From contig NC_088112.1 in the NCBI RefSeq assembly GCF_036370855.1, positions 16,608,469 to 16,672,468 of the forward strand: 64,000 bases of DNA, given 5' to 3'. Origin of the DNA: Dromaius novaehollandiae. Taxonomy: Eukaryota > Chordata > Aves > Casuariiformes > Dromaiidae. Made by a program: the position numbers and the translations under genes. Below, piece after piece: positions 28,101-40,100 of the stretch (the stretch's first letter is position 1; each line of letters opens with the position of its first letter). The notes beneath the pieces are model-generated. The model made no database searches. It was not told the DNA's origin and worked only from the letters and a program-made list of their open reading frames with translations.

Positions 28101-31100
28101 CTCAAGAATATACCCCATAAGAGAATGCAGATGAGGAGGGGAGGGAAGTGCTTCAGCCTAAGCACAGCTCATAGGCATTAAGACTAATGCATGGTTGCCT
28201 GGAAGATAAAGTTACCACTGGTAAAGTTGACAAATTCCTTGGTACTCTTGCAAAGGATTCCAAGCAAACTGTCAGGTTAGTAAAGTGTTTTCAAAGAGCA
28301 AAGGAAAGATTCTATAATCAGACTCAGTTTGGGAATTACTGGCCTGTGTCTTCCCACTGTCAAGATGCTAGTAGAAACCACGCACTTTTATCAAGTTTTT
28401 AAACAATGCATTATAAAGTCAGTATGGTCCACAGCCTACATATAGCCTTACAGGTCAGTCTAGGAGTCTTTTTCATCCCCCATGTCAAGAGGCTGAAGCT
28501 ATGTATTTTGAAAGCAGTCATTCAAATTAAGTGCCTCCAATGTGTTAGTACTTACAGTACTGGTGAGTTAATTTTGTGAGTTTTCTGACTTCTACAAATT
28601 CATTAAAAGTACTATGATTTACAAAAAAGTTACAAGTGACTCCACTGGGAAAGTATGCTGTATGATCTTATTTGAGAAAGTCTGTAATTTATGAAAAGGT
28701 TAACATTCACATTGGAATCTGACACTGAGCTACCAAACTTAGGCATTTTTAGGCTGAAGAGCAGTGCCTAGACAGGCCTTTTTAAGGAGTGATCAGATAT
28801 TAGTTTTAACTGCAAAAGCAACCAAGAGGAATACTTTACAAATACAATATTATGTAGAGATGGGGAAAGAGTCAAAATTAGATACTGTTAAGAAAAGCTC
28901 ATGTTCAACTACAGACAGCTTCAGTTCTGGAATTACTGAACACACCTGTAAGTCTCCTTCTTGATTCCTACAAAGTCACCGAGGCAAACTGCCGAGTAGT
29001 TTTGACAAGTTTACATGAACACCTCAGTACATCACAGTTCAAAGTGAAACATTATGGTAAGCCAGAGTAATCAAAACTGGATCAAAAGAATGAGCTGTCT
29101 AGTTATTTTGCCATATGAAATCTAGGTTTGTTGTGAACAAGTCTGAAAGAATAAGCTGAGCTGAATCCAAGCATTCTCAAGTCTGCATTCTAAAGAGTAA
29201 ATCAAGACCTAGATAAAACAGGGTTTGCTTTGAGAAATGAAAGCCCAATTCAGGTACTAATTATTTAGTACAGTAACAGTTCAACACCCAAGAGACTGCA
29301 GCATAAGGGAAAAAGATCAAGCAACTGCCTTCAACTAAGAAAATTTAGTTACAGCATCACAAAAAAAGGTAAAGCTGATAGAAGTAAAGCCTACCCAGGG
29401 AGTTACAGTTGAAAAGTATTTGGTTCTTCCACAGCAATCTCTCTGGATCATAAGTGCAAGCTGATTGCACAACTGCCAATTGGCCTACATCTGCATATGC
29501 ACAACAAAATTTAATCACCTGACCATTTTGCACTGTTGAAAAGCAAACTCTGCAAGACAAAGTAGTAAGCTGGGACCTCTTAACATTTCATCTTTATGTT
29601 TACTTGCCAGTAATTCCTTACACAGAAAAGTTCTTCCATCTATTCCATTTCACTACTGGCCACTGAAACTTCTACTCGTATACTGAGTAACTTGTGCTTT
29701 ATTTACTTTGCTGACATTGCATGTAAGCTTTCATTTCCTTGGAATGTTTCCACAGTAAATGGGATTAAGAAGGCTAAATCATGTCCATTCAAAGTCTGTC
29801 TAGTAGCTGCTACTACTGGCAGCTAAGGGTAAAGGTGTTAAAAGTCTTGGCTCTTGTTAGGAAACCTTGGAAATTATACTTATGATGCATTAGACCTTAG
29901 CAAGTACTCTTTACTCCCATATTCCTATCAACGTAAAACGGCATATAAGCACACATTACAGATGAGCACAAATTCAGAGTAGCTCAGCACGTAAGTTTTA
30001 ACACTAGTGGTGCACACAGTCAAGGTGTAAAACATTATGGCAACAAGATGAGCATCTCTGAAATACCAATCTCTCAAATAGAAATCTCCAGAAGTCCTAA
30101 CACTGCACCAGCCAATGAGATTTGGAGCACAGCATTTCAGAATACAAGTTCTCCACATGTCTATTAGAGCGCCATGGCTTTTTTTCTTTTTTTTTTTTTT
30201 TTTGGGGGGGGGGGGGGGGAACATGGCCGTTGCACCTGGAAGTATAGAAAGTGATCCTCTAACTCTCATACTAAAGTTGAGGAAGCAACAGCAATACATT
30301 TGAAGTGGGGGCAGTTTGGGGGGAGCGAAAAATGGGACTAAGAGATTTAACTACCTGACAGTACAATTTGAGTGGGTAATGACTCTTCACATTAATTTCC
30401 CAAACTCATACCATGTGTTCTTTCGGGGGGGGGGGGGGGGAGGGGGGGAGGGGGCAAATATTTCTGCAATCCACTACAATATTTTATAAAGACCCAAGAG
30501 TTAGCCTCAAACAGGTAGCAATACAATAATAGCTAACATAACTGTTAAGAACTCTGGTACACAGGTAAGCCCTAAGGTGTGCCCAGGCTCATTCATGTAT
30601 GAAAATGCTTCGTCATCCTTCCCAGTCTTATCTGTTTAAGGCTATAGATCAGTTTAATAATTGTTAGGATACAATAAATACCATTTATGAAGCTTCCGGC
30701 CAAATCATGGTTAAAGTGACGTAGATTTGACTTCAGCTACTTTCTAATTTGAAAGATTAAGACTCACCATGTCAGCAAGTTTCCAAATCATGTAGTTCAG
30801 CAGCCTGATATGCAGTCCTACATACACACACAGCTGAAACTCTATGTCCTGAATTTCAATATTTGTACCTCCATGCTGAACAAGTAAGGCACACGATACA
30901 GTGGTTTAGAACTACTTGGTTTCCAAATCTCACACAGTCAAGCGGGTATTATGCCAGATCATATGACACACATCAATGTTTACTCAAACTCATGCTTTTT
31001 ATTCCCTTGACTAACCTTGAGGCAAGCAAGTGAAGTATTAATGCACATCTAGCACTTAGTAGCAAAAAGTGTATTCAGGTCTACCCAAACTTATAATCCT

Positions 31101-34100
31101 CCTCTGTCTTCAGAGATCTTTCAAAAATTGTATGATGTCTACCTCAGCAATTGCATATTTCCTAAACAACGTCAATGACAAAAGAAATGATGTTTGAGAA
31201 AAGGTGAATAGATTTTCACTGAGAAATATTTCATTTGGTTATCATGATGTCCTCTTTGTTTGGTATTTCTTCCTTTGAAAAGGTTGAGTCAGTACAGGCC
31301 AGCCCCCTTCACTGACCTCTGTTTGCTAACAGAATCCAGAAAGAACAGGATATGAGATTACAGGCCCAGTTTCAGACTACTGTACCACTTTTATAGGTCT
31401 GCAAGATACCCAGTCACTTAATCCTGCACCAAAGTTACATATTATGTTAATATTTGTAATAGCAACAACAGCCAAGCAACAAAAGCTGTGTAACTATCGT
31501 AACTGTATAAACTGCTCAAATCTTAGAGCAGAAAAGAATTCAGGAAACTCGCTTGAAATATCTCAAGTTCAGATCAAGATTAACTCAAGCACTGAATACC
31601 TGAACAACTGTTGCTCACTGGCTAAAAAACACCAACTACACAACACAAAACTCACGTATTCTTAAACCACTAGGGCGGTAAACGCCACCGTTATGGAACA
31701 CGTCATTTTGTCCACAGCTGTATTAGAAACTTAACCAGAACATCAGCTCACTGTCACAGCAAAGTATTCCTACCACAAATGCAACTATAACAAGACTGTA
31801 TTTTGTTCCAGCTTAATAAAAGTTCTCCTCTGACAGCAGCTGTTTTTCCAGCTAACCTATTGTCTGCTAAAAGCTTCTGTGAGTTCAGCTATGATCTCTA
31901 ACTACGTCAGTGGTGGTTGGGAAAAGGCAGACGAGAATTACAAGGAGAACTGAAGAAGGTGACCATGTTAATACTTGAGACGGGCAATCTCTTGATGCCT
32001 AACTGCAAGAAGGTACAATGCTATTTTGACAAGACTTGGATAGTTAACAACTCAAACATTTAGAGTTCTTGAATCAAAAACTTCTCGCAATACTGATATA
32101 ATAAAGCATTCAGAAATCATCATATTCACATTCAAAAAAAAAAAAGGAAAATTTGGATTTCTTTGACACTTCATTAACTTTGTCCACTATTATCATTTGT
32201 TACCATTCTACCCTAAAACTACTCTGACTAGTCCTATGCAACTAGATTCTCAGCGTTTTGGCTTTCAAACACCAAATGGAACAGCTCATATGCCAACAAT
32301 GGAGATTATCAGAAGAATTAAGAGCAGATAGTAAAACTATTACAAGGAAAATAATTTGCAGTGAACAAGCAAGTTGTAAAGAACTTACTACTGGAATCAC
32401 CTGAGATCACCTTACTAATAAGCTTGACAAGTCAGCAGGCACATGAGGGTGAACATGCAAGCCTGAAAAGCCTCAAACACACAGGATTCAGACATCCTAC
32501 AGGAAATCAAACAAACACTCTCAAACTGCATTCCATTTCTGCAAGCACTAAGTCATTTCTACAAATGTCTCTGAACTAGTCATTAGTCAGATGATGTGAC
32601 TGAAGAGAATATCACAGACCTCCCTATGATCATACAGCCCTGATATTAGGCATCTCTGAAAAGAGTAAGTAATCCTAACAAAACAGAAGCACAGGTATTT
32701 TGCACACAAACTGGGAAGCATCAGTACCAATGCTCAAGGCACTGGTGTGCCCTCATGTTGTATTCCACGGGCAATCTCTGTGACCCACATTCAAAGATGG
32801 AAATTCAGAACAGAGACAGAAAATGACTACAAGTATGGATGGGCAGCTGGTAATCCCTGTAATCATGTGCTCAAAGAGCTCAGCACAGCACTCATTAAAT
32901 TATGCAATTGCTCTTTATGGATATGTCCAGGGAAAGTAAAGATGGGAAGACTGTAAGAGGGAGATGGCTATTAAAAGTAGTAATAATAACAAAAAAAAAA
33001 AAGAAGTGGGAATCGACTATGGGTAAGAAAACTTATCTTTAGGTACAGAAGTTCTCTCCGACCACAGAATCATGAGCACCAGGGTGCTTGCCTAGGAAGT
33101 TTTAACATTGTGCCTGATTCACAAGAATAGGATGTTGTCTAAAACAGGAGCTGAATTTGGACGACTAAAGTGGTCCCCTGCTGGTCCTATGCTCCAGACT
33201 CCTCAGGGCAGACGTCTCCTGACCATTAAAGATGCTTCAGGCAAACTGGTAAATATATTCTGCCTGTATCAAAACACTGTTTTCAGCTGTAACAGGTATT
33301 GAGGCAACACACATAAGGAAGGCAGTCTGTTATAAGATTCAGGTCTAAATTGCCACGATTTTTATATTTCTAGTTTATCTTCCCTGAAGCTGAAAAAGCA
33401 CTTTTTAACTCTTAGCCAACTAGGAGTCAGTAATATAAATGAACTTAAAATAATATAGCATGACTGAAATACTGAAGTAGAATATTTAGCAGATGTCATC
33501 TAATGTTAGTTGCCATGGTGAGTATGAATTAGGCCACCCAAGTACTAAATAAAGAAACAGCATGAACACACTATGTTACAAAGTTAGATAGGCTCTATAA
33601 ATAAAACTCTATCATTTTTTGTACAGTTTGAGAGAAGTATGAATACATGAAGTATGCCAATGCAAATAATCTCCTAAGCAATATGGTCATTTCAGCTGCC
33701 TAGTGATATATTGCATACATACCTCCACCTAGTTGACTTGCTACTTTGATAGTTGTTTAATGAGGTAAATTAACAGCTGGTAGGAAGTGAGGAGAACATA
33801 AGTCAAATTTCTTCCATAAAAGCCAGAAAGCCAAGTTTAGCTGAAAAGGTAAACCATTAATCTGAGTTATGTATGGGGAATGTTCCTGAGGAAAATACAC
33901 TGTGTCAGTAGTGCCTCTGCAGCGGATCATCTCTTCCAAACAGATTAACGCTGAACTGAAACGGCATACTTTCACATCTGTTTCTGCAAAGGTTCAGCTG
34001 AGGCAAGAGAATCAGAAAAAGAACAGCTTCATTTGTTTTAAAATTGTGGTCTATCTCGGCTGTTTCTAAAGAGTCTGTGAGGACCAATTAAGACAAGACT

Positions 34101-37100
34101 TTAGACTGTTACGAAACATTACGATTTTGTTTTAGAAATGTCCATCCTCACGCTAGAAAATTTATAAATTCATTTCGAAGACCAACATTCAGCTCTGCTT
34201 TGAGCCATGAGAACAAGAGTATTCCTACTATCTACTACAGCAGTTCTGTCCTTCAGCATGAAGCCTTAATTAATAATAGAAGGTTAATTAATAGGAGGCT
34301 CCACTGCTAGAATCTTCCTCCTCATTACTTTGCATGCCTGAATGAAAGTATCCATATTACCAATGAAATGAAGACAGAAAAGTTTTCATGTTTTTCTATT
34401 AGGATTTTACATGGTGCATCAGGTTCTTGAGACAGCAGTTTAAAACTAATGTCTGAGAGAAGTATATTTACAGGTTTTTAAGCACGGCTTAAGAAAATCA
34501 AAATTTGAAGTACTCAAAGAAAAATCCATTGTGAGAACAACCCTAAAATCACCAAATTTGACCATGTTTTCCCATTGTGCACACTACTCAGTGGAGACAA
34601 ATACAGGCAATCTGTTATTAATGGCTTATCCAGCAACATCATATTAAGTGACCAGTAAGGACAAAAAAAAAAAACTTATTTTAAGTGAATTTCTTGACTT
34701 TTCGTCAGCAACTTTATAATATGCTACACTACTGAGAAGATTGTGTACTGATACAAAGTGATATTTCCCAACTTCAAAACATTTTGCAATGTTACTACAC
34801 TGAAAAGTTCCAAAGCGTAAGGATGGATTTATTTAAGGTTGCAAAAGAATGTTGCAAAAATCTCTAAGCCAGTAATTTTAGTTTTTAAACTTACAAATGA
34901 GAAAACTCACCTCAACTAGCTTCATGTGCAATTGGGTACTGTATATAATTCTTCAACCTTGTCTGCACAAGAGTACAAACAATATCTGCCTTACGTTCAC
35001 TAGACTTTCTGTGCTTAAAATGCAACATTTTTAATACGTTGCATAAATAGCCACAGCTGGGTCTAGCGTATCACCCACTTCAACTGGAAAATAGGTTACA
35101 AAACAAGTTATCCCAAGAGGTTGTCAGGAGAAAAATCTCTGAATCCAACTTTTCTTTTAGAAGAAAGATACTTTGTAAAAAATACAAACAGCTGTTAAAC
35201 ACCACAAATGGCAAAAATCAAGGACTGTCACAGACAATTTATCAAACAATTCCTTGTCAAGAGTGCTTTAACAGAGTTGCACTAAAAACAATACACAGTA
35301 TCATCACATAAACACATGCTGCTTCATTCCTCCAAGCCAGAACCAAGAATTTGGGTACAAAGGCAGATATTCCAAACTAATGGGATCAGCGCCTGGTTAG
35401 CAAGACTACTACAGCCAAAAATGCTTTGCCTTTGCAAAAATAAAGGAGACAGCTGATGGCTCAGAACAATGAGAATAAGCCTACCAGAATACTGTGGACT
35501 TTGCACTGCGTCCTAAAGGCAGATCAGACAGTTGGATGTTAAGCTTGGTTCAAAAGCCTTTTGTCAAAAATGAAGGTAACAGTATAAACTAAATTTACAT
35601 ATCAAGAACATATAACAACTAAGAGTCTCTAGAGTATTTGTATAAATTTTTCTGAAACTTCTGAAACAACTTCAGAATCTTCTCTACCATTCCAGGAAGC
35701 AGGAAGGCCAAAGATTCTGCTCCGAGTCCTAAAGTGTTTACAATATTCAGAGAATTAAGACAACTCAAACTCAATTTTTGTTAAATTATATATCCGAACA
35801 AAGTGTTCTGTTACAGTGGGATTACCAAATCCCCTTGTTCTCCCTCAACAAGGGGAGAGAACTCACAGTTAATCTCACAGAAGCAATGTAAAAATGCCTT
35901 TTCACTCCAAAATTGAGATTTTGTTCAATTTCTTACAATCTGCTAAAATTAACCTTAAAGGGTACCATAAAAGAAACACACACACACCCTTTGCTTGGTT
36001 CTAGATAACTCAAGTGACACTCCAGATATGCTACCTTATCATTACTGAGTTTGGAATCACATCTAAAAGGCAGAAGAATTCAGTTTTAAGGACAAGCGCC
36101 TGAACTGAAGGAACAGTCCATACCTCATCTCTTCTTTTGGCTTCATGAGCCAAAGAACCACAACAGACAGACCATTTTACTAATGTAAAGCCACGTAATG
36201 CAACTTCTAGTAAGTCAGTGTTGGCCACTGCATTACTAATGTAGATAGAAACTGAAGACCGAGTCCCTAATCCTTAAATGAGGAATGCAGCATTATGTGC
36301 CTCTGTTTCCTAGATCTGCAGAACTGAGATAAAGATGCTGCTGGCCTCAGCTCATGCAGCATGGCAATGGCAAAAGCTAAGACAATTTCTTAATTATCTA
36401 TCAAATGTCCTACTTATTGGATGACGCTGTTACTTCTTAAGGGTGTCGCATTAGAGAAGTTTTAACAAATTTGCTGAAAGTGAACAAATTTCTTTCATCC
36501 TGATTTGTCCTTCTAAATATACTGAGCCAAGAACAACTCATCCTGACTGGACAGCATGCCATTACAAAACAATGGCAGAATGCGCATTATCAATTACGTA
36601 CGCAAAGTGACCTAAGGACAAAGTCATACATTCTCCAAGCCTAGTTTCTGCTAACAACGCATGTCAGAAAAGCTTGGGCTGTCTGGAACAATACGCACGG
36701 TAATTTGACTTTGGAGTAATAACCTATTCAAAGACATATCCTTGTTAAGCACCCAGTGACACATCTCTCTTTGTAAGCCAAGTTGTCCCCCTCAGATTCA
36801 GAGTACCATAGATTCTGATTCTGCCGAACATATCATGCTTTAATGTTTGTCCCAAGAGCTGTGCCGGGCACCTTGCTCAGCTTCCTCTTCAAGAAGAAAG
36901 AAAACATAAAAATACCATTCTAGATTTCTTCAAGCATCAACAGATGTCATACAGCAAGAAGGCAACTAGTAACAGAAGCACAATCAGAGAACCTGTCAAA
37001 CAGTGTCTGGTATATACAAATAGATTTAAATCAAAGCAGTTTCCAAAGACCAAACAGGTATTTCCAAGAATATTCTGAAAGATAATTTTCTAGGCAAATA

Positions 37101-40100
37101 CCAAAAAGACGACCAACACTTTGAGAATCTGAAAGTGAAAATCTTTAAGACTCATTTACATTATCAAACAGATTAAACATCTTGAGCACAGCAAGTCTAA
37201 GAATCTATCTATCTAAATGATTTCAAGTACTGTTTCAGTTGCCCGTTCTTATCCAGATTTTGGTAACCTTGCATTATTTCTCTGGGGGTGTGCATGAAAT
37301 GCATGTTAAAAAAGGTTATAGTTCTTCTGGTTTAAAAGTCTCACTGCCACAGAATCAATGGTTATACACAAAACAAAGTCAGATAAAAGAATATTGTCAA
37401 ACATGGGGGGGGGGCGCGCGAGGCGACCTTTAAAAATGACAAAATGACTGATATAACTGAAGGTAGAAACAATTTTTTTTTTTTGCAACATGTTAAGATT
37501 AATTCCAGTAGCTCAGCTTGAAATAAACTGTTTTAAGTTCATTTTAACAGAATTGAACAGCATACCTTTAACACTGCTTCACTTCTGTTACATAAGTTGA
37601 AAAAATCATGCCTTAGGCCTCATTATAGCACCAAAGGTTTGTTTAATTTTCAAAAAAAGTTTGGTTTAAGAATGTTTGCTTTTCCAGTTTTGTGATGAAA
37701 CACCAGATATCCACTTGCTTTTTCATTTGGCTGTTTTCCCAGTTGTCCCTGTTTTAGCATGTAACTATACTGTGATGACTTTCCAATATGCAATTTCTAT
37801 TCTTACAGTTGTGAAAAAAGGCACTCATTTCAAGAAAAGTAAGGAATTGTAGTCCAAAATAAAAACTGAATTTTGGGTTTCACACACGCCACTATTTAAG
37901 CTACAAGTATTGTGCTTCGTACAGGCATATTTATTCTATCACTGCACCAGGCTGTACTGAATGGAGAGGACAGATGGCCAAGACAACACTGTCTCCTTGG
38001 TTGTGTACTTCCAGCATACATTCAAGACTACAACTAGTCATGCTTTCAAAGGAGGAAAAAAAAGCTATTATCCTGAAAAATGTAGATTTAAGTTATAGGC
38101 TTTGTTAAAATGAATGTACAGTCTAGAATAAAAAAATATATTCCCACAATATGTACCAACATCCATAAACGTACACACACTACAAAGTGAGAGAAGGGTT
38201 AACAGACTAAATGGAACCCACAGTTTGACTCAATTTCTAAATTAAAATTGCTTCTGTAGCCCAAAGAACAATTTCCTTTACGGTACAGAGCAAACACTAG
38301 AAATACTAACTTTAAAAATAATTATTAATGAAGTTTAAAAAATACCCTCTCGGATAAAGTCTCTCTGGAGAAGACTTATGTATCATTTAATTTATTCTTA
38401 TACATAGATTCAGTGGCTAAAACTACTTAGTATAACACCTCAATAATATAGAGAAGTGACTCCTCTTAGAGCTGTACCAAAACAGTAGCAATTTTTTTCT
38501 ACATCAGGAAATTAATAAACACTGTGTGAAAGTTTCAGACAGAATATGAAACAAGGAAGTCGCATAACCAGCAATTGGGAGGGATTAATCTTGGCACTTT
38601 AACTGTACGGAAATCCAAGTGGCACATCTGTTATGGGTAACAGAAAGGGGCTGCCTTTCATTCTTAGCTGAGGTTCTATACAGTCTCAAGCCTTGCAGTA
38701 CATAACTATGAAAGGAAAAGATACATGCCTAAGCACGTCCCTTGTCCCAACAGAAGAAGGGGGAGGGTTAATCACATCCATCCGCCATTTTCTGAGCGGA
38801 GGAGGAAGACATGTTGGAACAAAAAAAAAAAAAAAAAGAAAGAAAGAAAGAAAAAAGAAAAAAACAACAAAAGAAAGCAGCCACTTCCAGTACTGGCTCC
38901 CAACTCTCAACCTTAGCAAGAACATCAGCTCTCACCTGAACAGCCTCACACTCTGTTCTAATCACTATAAAAATTTCACATCGCTCAGGGACTGCTGAAG
39001 ATCCCCGTCACAAAGTACAATATGAATAAGAAAAGACAGGGGTGGGGTTTTTTTTGGGGGGGGGGGGGGGGGGGGGAGCGTGGTATCCAAGTAGTTGTAA
39101 AGCTTGGCATAGAGCATTTTGCTGATCAGCCCAGTCCCTCCCAAATTAAATGTCTTCTTAACAGCAGAGACCCACCTCACACTAACATTAAAGGAAAGTA
39201 ACCATACTGGCATATATGGATGATTCCTACCGTATATGTGGGATGCCAACTCCTCCTTGCAGAATCTTGTATAGTTTGCTTTCATACAGCAGCTGGGGAT
39301 GTCTAGCCTTCTGAGACTCCAACTTTACAGCAACTTCCTGCAGTGAGAGGGAACAAGGAATCAGAGCAGAGTGTCCACCAAGCACAGACTTGCCAGTGAG
39401 GTTTAAGGGGGACAGAACTTCAATATCCCTCACACAACCCTGCCACGACTGCTTTCAGGGATACATTTTTTTTTAAGCTCTCAGCTGGTGTTCAACGTCC
39501 TGAGCTTTGTTGGGTCTTCAAATAAAATCCATATTGTGATGATTTGTACATAAATATCCATCTCAGGTAATGAAATTGATTTAGAGATGTTAAGTCTTCA
39601 AATCCATACAAGTGAGAAGAACATACGTGGGTGTTTCTTCTTTACAGCTCAGAGCAGTGAGGGGGAGGAAGAAAAAACACGAGAAAAGAGCTGAAGAAAT
39701 AGGAATCTTCTTTATTTTTCACCATTACTGTTGACGAACACGAGATAAAGTGTTCTCCAGCAGAGAGAGAGGGATAGATGACTGGTGGAAGACAGATTTC
39801 TCTGGCCGCTGATGAGAGACAAAAGTATGTTTTCCCCACAATGGTGGTCTTCTCTCTATAATGCTCTCAAGTGAACTATGCGAGTGCTGGGTGGGGGAGA
39901 CCACCGCCGCACGGCTCTGCTGTCGGAAGGAGCAGTGCCAGCCCCTCGGTGGTGAAGGCCGTCAGGCGAGGGAAGCCCCCTTTCCCCCACCCCGGAGAGG
40001 GTGGCTTAGCCACCCTGGCGAGACAGGCGCGCCCGGTGCCTCGGAGAAGGGGGTACCGGGGGGAAGAGGAACGAAACCCGGCTCCAAGTCCGCCCTCGGG

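Larger units (their letters stand above)
26472..39230 (-). other. CSNK1A1: CSNK1A1 intron 2
   Basis: The largest intron, 12.8 kb, with donor GTAGGA and acceptor TTGTTGCAG. It is AT-rich and notably free of recognisable LINE copies. It has simple sequence at 30179-30219, 30425-30454, 37405-37414, 38821-38877 and 39048-39076. No coding exon or RNA gene was recognised. Confidence 0.9.

Noticed and set aside
38693-38998. Lysine-rich plus-strand frames
   Set aside because: They are translations of the A-rich (GAAA)n tract in intron 2.
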